This document shows, in pieces, positions 40,075 through 50,500 of a DNA stretch of 64,000 bases. How positions within the stretch are numbered: the first letter of the stretch is position 1; every line of letters starts with the position of its first letter. Source of the DNA: an uncultured Bacteroides sp. Lineage in GTDB: Bacteria > Bacteroidota > Bacteroidia > Bacteroidales > Bacteroidaceae. Position numbers and translations under genes: made by a program. Location of the stretch: assembly GCF_963677685.1 (NCBI RefSeq), contig NZ_OY782186.1, forward strand, positions 1,054,001 through 1,118,000, read 5' to 3'. The notes under the pieces were generated by a model. The model did no database searches. It was given only the letters and a program-made list of their open reading frames with translations, and had not been told where the DNA came from.

Positions 40075-41331
40075 TTATTTCAAGGTCACCGCGTCAACAT
40101 AGTATCCGTGACCTACACAAAGGAATCCATCTTGTGCCGCAATCATATCAAGTACAGCCTTTGTGAGTTCTACATCCTTCACGCCGTTTTGAGAGAATTC
40201 TATAGCGGCAGTGTTAGGCAAATCATTCCACTGACCAGTTGTTGTACCCAATTTATGATACGTAGCTTCTGGGGCTACAGAGTAGTGGATACTTAGAATC
40301 GCACCGGCTTTTATCTCTGCGAATTTATCTTTACCTATCAAGTTGAAAGTTTTGTTGGGATCACCGTCCTCAAGCTCCCATGAAACGTAATGATGTCCGG
40401 TCCAAAGAACTATTTCTGTAGAAACAGTAACTACTTGCTCTGTAGTAATATTTTTATTCTCATAAAATTCTACATCTTCTCCACCCTTTGTTTTGCCTGT
40501 CAATTTATAATCTCCGTCGGCAAGTTCAGGGCAGGTTAGTGCAATTTTTGAAGATGACTGTTGACTGAAGTTAGTGATAACCTGACCATTAATCGTGAGT
40601 GAAGCTATGTTATCAAGATTGATACCAGTCATAAGCCATTCTGTATTGGCGGTGGCACGCTTTGCTCCTTCAGTAATAAGTGAAGCTTTTGTGGCTTTTA
40701 CGGTGTTAGCACCATATTCATTATTGTCTGCGTCTACCAAAATTACTCGATGTTCGCCTTCAGCTAAATCAGCCGGCACGGTGTATTCTACATAATTCCC
40801 ACCTTCAGATTCAACATAAACATTATCTGTGATAGTTTTGCCATCAATGAGAATGCTCTTCACCTTATTCAGATTATCGCCATAAAGGCGTGCTTTTGCA
40901 TTCGGCGCAATGATACGTTCGAAACCAACTTCTGTTGCCCAAGGATCATCAGGCAGCGGGTTAACTTTTACTATACCTTCGCGATAGGTTGACTTGCCAG
41001 CATTAGTTGATGCTGTTACTTTAAGATTATAGCTACCAGCCTTGAGACTAATGTCGAGTGCTGTTCCTGTTTGCACCTCATTGCCATCAATCTGCCATAC
41101 GACAGTGGTATAGTCGAAAGGTGTAACCGTTAATTTCATTGTCAGATTTGCATCTCGACTGATTTCAGAAACAACAGGGAGTTTACCCTCTTCACGGTTT
41201 GGGAAAATAGGGTCGAGTATTCGTGGTTCATCGTCAGCAGTAGCTGTTGAAAACGGATCTTTGTCACTACAAGCTGTGAGTGCAAAGTTTACAGCAAGCA
41301 TGGCAATCAGTATAAAATATATCTTTTTCAT
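40075..41331 (-). CDS. Surface glycan-binding lipoprotein (SGBP) with Ig-like/IPT-type domains (PUL 2)
   Basis: A 418-residue lipoprotein with lipobox Cys21 (NFALTAC). It holds an Ig-like/PKD-type domain (about 50-125, VVWQIDGNEVQTG), then two IPT/TIG-like domains (about 135-290, with NLNKVKSILIDGKTI and NLDNIASLTINGQVI), and a C-terminal beta-sandwich of about 125 residues rich in Trp, Tyr and His that should bind the glycan. Its place after SusD and its build match the surface glycan-binding proteins of beta-glucan PULs. It has no catalytic motif. It lies 19 bases downstream of susD and 28 upstream of the GH3 gene. Confidence 0.85.
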   Translation of the reverse strand: MKKIYFILIAMLAVNFALTACSDKDPFSTATADDEPRILDPIFPNREEGKLPVVSEISRDANLTMKLTVTPFDYTTVVWQIDGNEVQTGTALDISLKAGSYNLKVTASTNAGKSTYREGIVKVNPLPDDPWATEVGFERIIAPNAKARLYGDNLNKVKSILIDGKTITDNVYVESEGGNYVEYTVPADLAEGEHRVILVDADNNEYGANTVKATKASLITEGAKRATANTEWLMTGINLDNIASLTINGQVITNFSQQSSSKIALTCPELADGDYKLTGKTKGGEDVEFYENKNITTEQVVTVSTEIVLWTGHHYVSWELEDGDPNKTFNLIGKDKFAEIKAGAILSIHYSVAPEATYHKLGTTTGQWNDLPNTAAIEFSQNGVKDVELTKAVLDMIAAQDGFLCVGHGYYVDAVTLK

Positions 41332-41350
41332 TATTGACTCTTTTTTATGA

Positions 41351-43030
41351 TTAATTCATTTCTTTGTCCCACCATACATGTGTGTGCCAGCTGTCTGTGC
41401 CACCCATACGCTGCAATGCTTCATTATAGCTTTCTTTGTTATAAGAAGACTCAAGTGTTGGATAACATAGACGCACGGGAATTTCAGCACCACCAGTAAG
41501 GTATTGACCGAAACCATATTCAGCAGGCGATTTTAGCTCAGGATAACCTGAACGGCGTAAATTAGCCCAGCATTCGGCAGGGTTGGTGAAGTGAAGAATC
41601 CATGCTTGAGTATTGATAGATGCTTTTCTTTGCTCGTCGGTATGACCAATTCCATTGTTTTTCATAAATGCGTTGAACTCTTCGTCTGTTACGACTGAAC
41701 AATCATAATTATCGCTAAGGAAGTCCATTGCTGCTCGTACTCCTTCTTTGTAAAGGTCATCTAGAGATTCGCTTCCTACATTCCATCCTTTCAATTTAGC
41801 CTCTGCCAATAAAAACTTCACTTCAGCAAAAGTCATGATTACTCCAGGATTGTCTCCTTTGAGGAAATTATTCGCTAGTTTGGGCTCGGTTTCGCGGGCT
41901 ACACTAGGGTTAATTGAAGGATTGTTCTTTGCGAGTTCTTTTAACACGTCGCTATCATAGCCTGTTGGCCATGGTTCCCAAGAAAAAGCTCCCGGATCGC
42001 GTGGTTGAAATTTGATATTTTTAGCAATCATTTCATCGGTTAGATCAATACGATTGTCAGGGCTAGTAGAACTCATGAGTCCATCGTAATAGAAGCGTGC
42101 AATTCTGAAAGTACGCGGATCGTTAGTATTATTCAATTCATTGAAGAATGTAGAGCATAGATAGCTGGGATTGTTGGCAGGGTCGTTACCAAATAATAAT
42201 TGTGATAAAGCATTGCCACGATAATCGTTATAAGATTCTTGACCAAAACTGAACGGTATATTCATATATTTGATGAGAGCATCATCGCTGGCACTTTCGA
42301 ATATTCCTCCATCGTCTTGCATGGCTTTTTCGAACTCTTCTTGAGCTTTTTGAGGAGCTACATTAGATATTCTCATAGCAAAGCGTAAGCGAAGTGAGTT
42401 ACCCAACTTTTTCCATTTTGTTATACTACCGTTGAAGATTACGTCACCTGTGATTTTATCTTTACTAGCATTTAAACTGTCTACAGCAGCACTCAATTCC
42501 ACGAAGAAATCGTTGTATATTTCTTCTTGAGTATCATAGTGAGGAGTGTATTTTCCTTCGAGGAAACCTTTACCAGCTTCTTTGTAAGGTGCGTCTCCGT
42601 AGATATCTGTAATAATAGACATCAGATAAACTTTATAAATAGACAACGCAGCGTTAATATTTACCTTTTCAGGGTTATCAATAGTGCGATGCAGAGCATC
42701 GATGATATTTTTAATAGCCGTAGGGTAACTAGAAGTCCAAATGCGGCCCATTTCGCTATTGTCTAGTGTATGACGACCACCAAAATTTGTGGTATTCCAA
42801 CATCCCATAAGCTGTTGATTGAATCCATAGAGATAGTTACGATAGATCTCCATCATGCCGAGATCGCCATAAGTTTGTAACTCTGCTGTGGTGAGCTGCG
42901 CATTAGGATCTATTGTAGCAGGCTTTGATGGATCGGTATTCATGCTTTCCATGTATTCATCGCTACATGCCGAGAAGAGCATAATACATGCCATCAGTAT
43001 CATTGTTATATATGATTGATAGTGTTTCAT
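41351..43030 (-). CDS. SusD-like lipoprotein (PUL 2)
   Basis: A 559-residue SusD/RagB protein with lipobox Cys22 (IMLFSAC). The sequence fits the SusD-like_2 subfamily: MNTDPSKPATIDPNAQLT after the anchor, DIYGDAPYKEAGKG (about 145), DVIFNGSITKWKKLGNSLRL (about 195-215) and a C-terminal AECWANLRRSGYPEL. It captures glucan chains with its SusC partner. It lies 41 bases downstream of susC in the same operon. It differs clearly in subfamily from the SusD of PUL 1, so the two loci are not recent duplicates. Confidence 0.94.
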   Translation of the reverse strand: MKHYQSYITMILMACIMLFSACSDEYMESMNTDPSKPATIDPNAQLTTAELQTYGDLGMMEIYRNYLYGFNQQLMGCWNTTNFGGRHTLDNSEMGRIWTSSYPTAIKNIIDALHRTIDNPEKVNINAALSIYKVYLMSIITDIYGDAPYKEAGKGFLEGKYTPHYDTQEEIYNDFFVELSAAVDSLNASKDKITGDVIFNGSITKWKKLGNSLRLRFAMRISNVAPQKAQEEFEKAMQDDGGIFESASDDALIKYMNIPFSFGQESYNDYRGNALSQLLFGNDPANNPSYLCSTFFNELNNTNDPRTFRIARFYYDGLMSSTSPDNRIDLTDEMIAKNIKFQPRDPGAFSWEPWPTGYDSDVLKELAKNNPSINPSVARETEPKLANNFLKGDNPGVIMTFAEVKFLLAEAKLKGWNVGSESLDDLYKEGVRAAMDFLSDNYDCSVVTDEEFNAFMKNNGIGHTDEQRKASINTQAWILHFTNPAECWANLRRSGYPELKSPAEYGFGQYLTGGAEIPVRLCYPTLESSYNKESYNEALQRMGGTDSWHTHVWWDKEMN

Positions 43031-43071
43031 TGTATATCCTTATTATATATTAATTTAAAGTTGATATCTCT

Positions 43072-46000
43072 TTAGAATTTTAGGTTAACGTTGAACCCAT
43101 AGCTCTTGCGTGAAGGCAATGAACCATACTCCATTCCCATACCTGTGGTATTGTTGTAATTAGAATCCGGATCAATATTTGGAATGTTTTTCCATAGAAT
43201 GAAAGGATTGCGTGCAACAAATGATAGAGTTAAGCCTTTAACTACATTCTTTAGCCAAAGCTTTGGTACATTGTAACTCAATGTTAGTTCGCGACATTTT
43301 ACATAAGAATTGTCATAAATAAACATTGATGGAGCATTACGAGATACATTCATCCAATAGTCTTCAGGATTGACGTAGATATCGTTGGGGCGGTAAGTGC
43401 CGTCGCCATTGTCTATCACGCCAGGAGCGATGAAGCCTCCTGTGGGTTGCCATTCTGAAGAACCTTTAGCGATACCTGCAGCTTGGCGTTGTTCTTCTGA
43501 TTTATACCATTCTTCGCGTCCGGGGAGTGTTTGTTTGCTCTTTCCGGATTCGTAGGATGCGCGGGCTGACATAGAGTAGAGATCGGCTCCTACTTTCACA
43601 TCAAAGATAGCTGTAAGTGATAAGTTCTTATAAGTAAGATTAGTAGTAGCACCTCCAGTCCAGTCCCATGAAGCATTACCTAAAACATGGTTGCTCTTGT
43701 CATATTCTGGCAAACCAGTCTCTTTGTTGATAAGGATGTCACCATTGTCATTACGTTTGAAGTCAGGACCTACAATGGATCCAAAGTTTTCACCCACTTT
43801 GGCAGCCACTTGAACATCCAGCCAAGTTGCTTTCTCTAGTTCGAACATATCCATCCCATCAACAAGTTTTTTAACCTTATTGTTGTTCTTTGAGAAGTTT
43901 AGATTCAAATCCCATGAAAAATCTTTGGTTTGTATAGGTCGTGTATTAAGTGAGATTTCTATACCTCTATTTTCTATTTCACCGGCATTGATCAAGCGGT
44001 AAGTATATCCTGATGTCCAAGTGCTGGCCATTGCCATGATTTGGTTTTTACTATTCTGCGTATAATAGGTGAAATCGATTCCCATGCGATTCTTTAACAA
44101 TTTCATTTCCAAACCTATTTCAAACGAATTCGTTTTTGTAGGTTTTAAGTCCTTGTTGGGGATTGTATGGTTATCGATAGAACCGATGGTATAGCCTGGA
44201 TAAGTAAACTTTGATTTAGTATAAACCAAGCCTAATTGATAAGGATCGGTGTCGCTACCTACTTGTGCCCATGACATGCGAAGTTTTCCATAAGGCATGA
44301 GATCACCTAATTTGGCTAGTTCGGAGAATACAAAACTACCAGAGAAGGATGGGTAGACATAGATGTTATTATTCGTAGGCAAGGTTGATGATTGATCGCC
44401 TCGTAAAGTGGCATCAAGATATAGCATGTGTTTCCAGCCTACATTAACAGCACCGTATGCCGAGTTGATTTGTTTGCGATAGCTTTTTTGTTCTATACTG
44501 AGTTCATTGAAACTCATCAAAGCTACTACGTCTCGAATTTGCATATCTTGTGCGGTAGTGATAGAAGTATGATTGTTTACCTTGTAAATGTTACCACCAA
44601 GAGTTCCAGTAAAGTCGAAATCGCCCCAACTGTTGTTGTAAAGAGCCAGTGCCTCAAAGTTATACATGCGGTTCTGATACTTGTTGTTTTGAAGATATCC
44701 AGCTTCATAACCTGGAGTAGTCGGAGCTTTAAAATCTTCAAAAGTGAACCAATTGAGTTCTGCACCAACCGTTCCTTGTAATCTTAAATGCTTGTTGATG
44801 TGCCAAATAGCTTTACCGTTGAAACGGAATTGATCTTTCTTGGAGTTGTTAGAATTTTTATATATATCCCAATAAGGATTCACATTGTAAGGATCCATTC
44901 CGTTCCAATTAGAGTACTCACCGTTTTCGTCTTGATAGGTTTTCAACCAATTTTGGTCATAAGTGGTAGCTAGCGTCATCAGATTTTTTCCAATGTTCGT
45001 TTTACTATCACCCAATGCAGGACGATTCTTTACGTTTTCACGTGTATAGTTACCACTAAAATCGAAATCGACATTAGCCAAACTTGTGTTAGCATGCAGA
45101 TTAAAGATATCACGACTCATGTGTGTCTTTGGAACAATATCTTTGTTGCGCATATCTGTATAAGTAAAGCGCACTCCTGTTTTGCCATTATTCACACCAA
45201 TGACGAAATTGTTGCTGGCTGTTAGACCTGTGCGGAAGAATCCGGAAGTGTTATTTGGTATAATAAGATAAGGACGCTCTACACCGTCGAAGTATTTTAG
45301 CATGTTAGCACCATCGGCTTTCGGCCCCCAACTCTTGTTGGTGTTTGATACAGCATCAATGCTGTAAGTTCCGCTACTACCCATACCATAAATTTCTTGT
45401 ATATCATTCCATTTAGCCAATTGGGTGTCGAAAGTTAGTGTTCCATTGTATTCTACACTAAACTTATCTCCCTTGGCTTTCTTGGTAGTGATAAGTATAA
45501 CACCATGACTGGCACGGCTACCATAAAGAGCAGAGGCAGCAGGACCTTTAAGCACGGACATGGTTTCTATATCGTCAGGGTTGATACTTGAGATACCATC
45601 TCCAAGGTCAAACCCACCAGATGTGCTGGCACTTCCATAATTTGTATTGTCAAGAGGTACCCCGTCAATGACATATAAAGGTTGATTGTTTCCTGTCATT
45701 TCAGTACTACCACGCAGAATAACGCGAGTAGATCCTGAAGGACCACCAGCGGTCTGGCTTACTACCAGTCCTGGCACGCGACCTGCCATAGAGTTGATCA
45801 CGTTTGTTCCCTTTGCTTTGGTTAAACTTTCGCCTTTTACCTCGTCAAGGCCATAGCCCAATGCTTTACGTTCTCTTTTGATACCCAATGCAGTAACTAC
45901 CACCTCATTAAGCACTTTATTGTCTTCTACTAAAACAATGTTTAAGGGGGTAGAAGTGCTTTTTACTTCTTGAGATTTGTATCCTAAGTATCTGATAACA

Positions 46001-46260
46001 AGGGTTGAGCCAGGTTTTACGGTTAATTTGAATTTACCGTCCATATCTGTTATGGTTCCGTTGCTTGTTCCCTTCTCAATGATGGACGCTCCTATAATAG
46101 GACCAAGAGCGTCTTTTACTATTCCTGTGACTTTAATGTCCTGTTGTACAATTGTAGAATAATTTGGCTTTTCTGCTGCTTTAAGTTGCGGAACACTTCC
46201 CAACAGGCAGAGAGATAGCGTACTACATAACAACATGTGTTTACAATTTCTAACGTTCAT
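43072..46260 (-). CDS. SusC-like TonB-dependent outer-membrane transporter (PUL 2)
   Basis: A 1062-residue RagA/SusC protein. It has a signal peptide (LLGSVPQLKA), a carboxypeptidase-regulatory-like domain (about 43-110, VTGIVKDALGPIIGAS), a TonB-box-like VLNEVVVTALGI segment (about 115), a plug domain (about 130-260, LYVIDGVPLDN and SVLKGPAASALYGSRASHG), and a barrel ending in Phe (YGFNVNLKF). It imports oligoglucans cut at the surface by the GH16 enzyme encoded just upstream (18-base gap). Control is probably by the HTCS at 47521-51534. Confidence 0.95.
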   Translation of the reverse strand: MNVRNCKHMLLCSTLSLCLLGSVPQLKAAEKPNYSTIVQQDIKVTGIVKDALGPIIGASIIEKGTSNGTITDMDGKFKLTVKPGSTLVIRYLGYKSQEVKSTSTPLNIVLVEDNKVLNEVVVTALGIKRERKALGYGLDEVKGESLTKAKGTNVINSMAGRVPGLVVSQTAGGPSGSTRVILRGSTEMTGNNQPLYVIDGVPLDNTNYGSASTSGGFDLGDGISSINPDDIETMSVLKGPAASALYGSRASHGVILITTKKAKGDKFSVEYNGTLTFDTQLAKWNDIQEIYGMGSSGTYSIDAVSNTNKSWGPKADGANMLKYFDGVERPYLIIPNNTSGFFRTGLTASNNFVIGVNNGKTGVRFTYTDMRNKDIVPKTHMSRDIFNLHANTSLANVDFDFSGNYTRENVKNRPALGDSKTNIGKNLMTLATTYDQNWLKTYQDENGEYSNWNGMDPYNVNPYWDIYKNSNNSKKDQFRFNGKAIWHINKHLRLQGTVGAELNWFTFEDFKAPTTPGYEAGYLQNNKYQNRMYNFEALALYNNSWGDFDFTGTLGGNIYKVNNHTSITTAQDMQIRDVVALMSFNELSIEQKSYRKQINSAYGAVNVGWKHMLYLDATLRGDQSSTLPTNNNIYVYPSFSGSFVFSELAKLGDLMPYGKLRMSWAQVGSDTDPYQLGLVYTKSKFTYPGYTIGSIDNHTIPNKDLKPTKTNSFEIGLEMKLLKNRMGIDFTYYTQNSKNQIMAMASTWTSGYTYRLINAGEIENRGIEISLNTRPIQTKDFSWDLNLNFSKNNNKVKKLVDGMDMFELEKATWLDVQVAAKVGENFGSIVGPDFKRNDNGDILINKETGLPEYDKSNHVLGNASWDWTGGATTNLTYKNLSLTAIFDVKVGADLYSMSARASYESGKSKQTLPGREEWYKSEEQRQAAGIAKGSSEWQPTGGFIAPGVIDNGDGTYRPNDIYVNPEDYWMNVSRNAPSMFIYDNSYVKCRELTLSYNVPKLWLKNVVKGLTLSFVARNPFILWKNIPNIDPDSNYNNTTGMGMEYGSLPSRKSYGFNVNLKF

Positions 46261-46278
46261 AGAATGTATTAATTAAGA

Positions 46279-47115
46279 TTAATATAAGATTTTTACCCAG
46301 TCAATATACATATTCACTTTTTCTCCGTCTTTTAATGCTGTAATATCATTGATATTAGTGATTCCGGTGAAAGCTCCCCCTACAGCGAGATTAAATAAAA
46401 GGAAGAATTTGTCGTGAAAATAATCATAAGCTTCACTACCTTTGCTAATATCAAATGAATGAAATTTAATATTGTCAATGGATATTGTCAGGCTGTTTTC
46501 GTTCCAATCTAATAGATAAGTGTGATATTTACCATCTTGCAAGCTGTTATCAACATTTGCCAAATAGTATTGCTGCTTGTGTCCGCTTCCGGCATCGCTT
46601 CCATAATGAATGGCTGTGTTAACTTGCCTTTCAGTATTATTTGAAGCAAATGCGCCTTTCTCACCCATCTCCATTATATCTATTTCTCCACATTGAGGCC
46701 AAGGTTTGTTATTATCTCCCATCATCCAAAATGCGGGCCATAATCCTTTTGCTGTTTTAGGGAGTTTAATGCTTGCTTCTATCTTTCCGTATTTGAAGTT
46801 CTTTTTCCCTTTGGAATTAACTCGTCCCGAGAATATCTTGTTTCCTTTACGTTCGGCGGTCAGAATCAATACCGATTTACCATCGTCTGTCCCCACTGAC
46901 ACATGTGCCTTGTCGTACGCTTGAATTTCTTGGTTAGTCCATCCGGATTCATGAACTTCTTTAGTCCATATAGCTTCATTAAAAAAATCGAAATCGTCTT
47001 TGAAGATTATGTTTTCTTGCTCATCCTTAGGATTTAAAGGTGTATCGTTGTTAGACGAACAAGATTGTTGTATTGAACATACTGATAATAATAAGAAAAG
47101 TGTTACCTTCTTCAT
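46279..47115 (-). CDS. GH16 endo-beta-glucanase, lipoprotein (PUL 2)
   Basis: A 278-residue jelly-roll endoglucanase with a lipobox-type Cys19 (IQQSC), so probably surface-anchored. The catalytic strand is GEIDIMEMGE with nucleophile Glu144, Asp146 and acid/base Glu149; the extra Met bulge (EIDIME) is the laminarinase type rather than the lichenase EIDIEF type. WPAFWMMGDN and WPQCGEID are further GH16 hallmarks. It should cut beta-1,3- (or mixed-linkage) glucan at the cell surface for import by SusCD. It is the first gene of the PUL 2 operon. Confidence 0.92.
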   Translation of the reverse strand: MKKVTLFLLLSVCSIQQSCSSNNDTPLNPKDEQENIIFKDDFDFFNEAIWTKEVHESGWTNQEIQAYDKAHVSVGTDDGKSVLILTAERKGNKIFSGRVNSKGKKNFKYGKIEASIKLPKTAKGLWPAFWMMGDNNKPWPQCGEIDIMEMGEKGAFASNNTERQVNTAIHYGSDAGSGHKQQYYLANVDNSLQDGKYHTYLLDWNENSLTISIDNIKFHSFDISKGSEAYDYFHDKFFLLFNLAVGGAFTGITNINDITALKDGEKVNMYIDWVKILY

Positions 47116-47228
47116 ATTTTAGCATTTTGGTTAAACTTAATTTTCTTTGTAATTGGCTTGCATAGTCACTAACTATATAAGTCACTTCTGCAATAGGCTA
47201 CAAAGATGCTAATGTCGGCGAAATGAAT

Positions 47229-47265
47229 GGTTTGATTGCAGACATATAAGGTTTGATAACAGACA
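47229..47265. promoter_or_regulatory. 21-bp-spaced direct repeat, probable HTCS operator
   Basis: Two copies of GGTTTGAT-N2-CAGACA start at 47229 and 47250. The 21-base spacing is two turns of the helix, so both face the same side. They lie about 115 bases upstream of the GH16 gene start, as expected for the AraC-type domain of the PUL 2 sensor. Confidence 0.6.
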
Positions 47266-47401
47266 ATTTTTTCTCTAAATACGTAAATTACACTCTTCTA
47301 GTTGAAATATTATTTTATTCATAAAGTTCTTTATTTATATGACTTAGCTGATGTTTGATGTTTATTAAATTGAAAAAGGTCTGTCGAAAAGCTCAATGAT
47401 G

Positions 47402-47442
47402 AAAAAATGATCTAAGCTATAATTTATTGTAGCTTAGATCAT
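47402..47442 (-). terminator. Intrinsic terminator of the PUL 2 sensor gene
   Basis: A perfect 13-bp stem (ATGATCTAAGCTA at 47407-47419 with its complement at 47430-47442) and a 10-base loop, followed on the minus strand by six T. It lies about 80 bases after the HTCS stop. Confidence 0.85.
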
Positions 47443-47520
47443 GTAGTCTATTTAACGTTTTGGGTATCATTTACTAATGGAAAGTGCACAAACAACCCTT
47501 ATTTCGGCTTTAAAAATAGC

Positions 47521-50500
47521 TTAATCTTTTTGAGTATACTTACTAGGTTGAACGCCGAATTGTTTTTTGAATAGTGAACTGAAATATTTGCTATTTACAA
47601 ATCCTGTATCAGCGGCAACTTCTGTGATATTCTTGCCCTCCTTTAGCAATTCAGCTGCTTTTTGTAGTCGTATGATGCGGATAAATTCTTGTGGAGCTTT
47701 GCCAGTTAACGATTTTAGTCGACTGTAAAATAGGGTTCGGCTCATAGCCATTTCTTTGCATAGAGTATTGATGCTGAAATCCGTATTATCCATATTTTGA
47801 ATAACGATTTGGGTTGCTTTCATCACAAACTGATAATCGTTTTCGGGCATGTTATTAATGAGAAACTCATTGTCCTGACTGTCATTAATTTCTATGCCCT
47901 CTGTTACTTGCTCGCTATTTTCACTGTTTTTATCTGCCTTGTTCGGGTCTATCTGTCCAAGGACCTGCCGCATGAAGAAGTCTCTTTGTCGATTTCTGTT
48001 GTCGATGAAACTTTGTACTTTTAGTTTTAAGATTTCAGTACTAAAAGGTTTAGGGATATAATCGTCCGCACCTTTCTTTAATCCTTCAACTATTGCGTCA
48101 TGATTAACTTTAGCTGTAAGTAAGATAAATGGGATGCCCGATGTATCAGGGTTATCCTTGACTAATTTGCACAGTTCATCACCCTGTATTCCTGGCATCA
48201 TCACATCCGATAGTATTAAATCGGGGTATTCTTTTGAAAGGTAATCAAGAGCTTCTTGTCCAGTGGAAACGTCAATAACTCGATAATCATGCTCGAAAGT
48301 CTTGCGTAAATAATATCGAAGCGCCTCGTGATCTTCCACAATAAGTAAAGTGTCTCTATCCTTTCGTTTATTGAGAACTTCCACTTCTTTACTTTCGTAT
48401 TTCGTGACTTCAGTGATCTCAGTTGGTAATAGTTCCTTGGCTGCGATCGGTTGGTTGGGCACCACTGCGGGTTTAGCATCTGTTCTTTTCAATGAAACAG
48501 TAAAGGTAGTCCCTTTATTCACTTCCGATTGAACCGTTATTTTCCCATGCAATATTTTCACGATACGGCGCACTTGCAACAGTCCGAACCCTGTCCCGCT
48601 TTCGTGGGACGCACGCGCATTATCTGCTCTATACACGTTGGTGAATAAATGTTTAGATGCCTCTTGAGGAATCCCTATTCCGTCATCTTTAATTTCTATA
48701 ATGACCTTTCGTTTAGTTATACTTAAACTTAAGCAAATATTGCCATGCGGCATTGTATATTTGCAAGCATTGGAAATCAGATTGTCCAACAACATCTCTA
48801 CAATATGCTTGTCTGCCATGACGCATACAGTTTCATCAGGCAAAGAGATGTTCAAGTTTATGTGCTTCTTGTCGCAAAAAGCCTGAAAACTGGCAGCCTC
48901 TTCTGCGAGGATATCATTCAAGCTCAATGGGGTTAATATGAGCTGCTGTTTGCGAATATCAACCTTTTCAAATTCGAGCAGTTGAGTGATGAGTGTATTG
49001 AGTTTACGCGTATTATTACGAGCCAGACTCAAGAGAGAAAGGGCATTGTCTGAAAGGCCTTTTTCCTTGAGTAAATCTTCTAAAGGCGCCATGACAAGGG
49101 TTACCGGTGTCCTGATATCGTGAGCAGTATTGATAAAGAAGCTTATTTTATCTTCATCATATTTTTTTTGAAGTTGATTACTTTTATATCGTAAGATAAA
49201 GTAGAAAATAGTGGCTACGATGCATATATAGAGCATCCATGCCCACCAAGAGTTCCACCAAGGTTGAGCTACTTTTAATATGAGTGTGCGTTCAGAGATG
49301 ATTTTCCCATCACTTCGGCGCAAACTGCGTACCTTGAAGACGTAGGAGCCCGGAGATACATTGGCATATCGTGCCATGCCATTATCTGACAGAGTGCTCC
49401 AATATTTTTCATATCCACTTAAGATGTATTGATAAGCAATATCACGCTGAAAGCGATAATTGATCGATTCGAACGTGATGACAAAAGAGTTGTGCCTATA
49501 GCCAAGTTGAACAGCTCCTTTCGTCAGCATATCATGCATGGCAGGTTGTAAATGGTTTGTTTCGTCAGAGCTTAATTTCTCTACCGTCAAGCCTGTAAAT
49601 AATAATGGCGCCTGATAATCGGTCATCGTTATGGCACTCGGCGTGACAATGATAGCACCATTTGTGCTTCCGTAAGCAAATTTTCCGTTGGTCAGTCGAG
49701 CAAAAGATGATTTATTATATTCTTTGTCTATATCTCCTACATAATTGAGGTTTGATACTTGAAATTTGTCTATTAGTGCAAGCCCTTTTCCTGTGCTTAT
49801 CCACAAACGGCCCCTTTGATCGCGCTGTAGACTGTATACATCGTTAGATGGTAAACCGTCTTGTGTAGTAAACGTTCTTAATTTTCTGGTTCCCATGTCA
49901 TATAGGCTCAGTCCTCCACCTTCAGTCCCTAGCCAAACGGTATTATCGCCATTGAAAAGCATGTCGATGATATAAGCACTGGAATTTTGTTGGTGATATT
50001 CCTGAGCAGTAGCATAGCGGTCTATCTTTCCGGTGCGCTTGTTTACCAAACAAAACCCATTAACCGTAGCTATAGCTATTTTCTCCTTATTGACTACCTC
50101 TATAGATTGAATCCATTTGATATCGTATACTTGTTTATGTTGCCCTCCCTTTTTGATCATCATCAGATATCCATCCAGTCCTCCTATCCACAAGTCTTTA
50201 TCCATATCTTGCTTGATGGAAAATACATAATTGGTCGTTAATCCCCCTTGCTGTTTCGTGAGATGGCGAATGATGTGTCCTCGATTATTCAAGAGATAGA
50301 TACCATCTCCGTAGGTTCCTGCCCATATTGAGCCATTCTCGGCTCTGCATAAAGTCACCACCACCGCATTTTTCAAACAATGATTCCATATACGCGAAGA
50401 TGGGTTCCATATACTGATTCCCAGATCCGTGCCAAACCACAAATCTCCATTCGTGTTTTCTTCTATGTCATTAATGTTGTTGTTGATCAAAGATTGCGGA

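Larger units (their letters stand above)
47116..47520. other. Regulatory gap between the PUL 2 sensor and operon
   Basis: This 405-base AT-rich gap holds the putative sensor-binding direct repeat (47229-47265), which lies near the operon promoter, and the sensor terminator (47402-47442). No gene is seen. A weak promoter box (CATCTTTG on the minus strand near 47205) lies between the repeat and the GH16 start. Confidence 0.5.
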
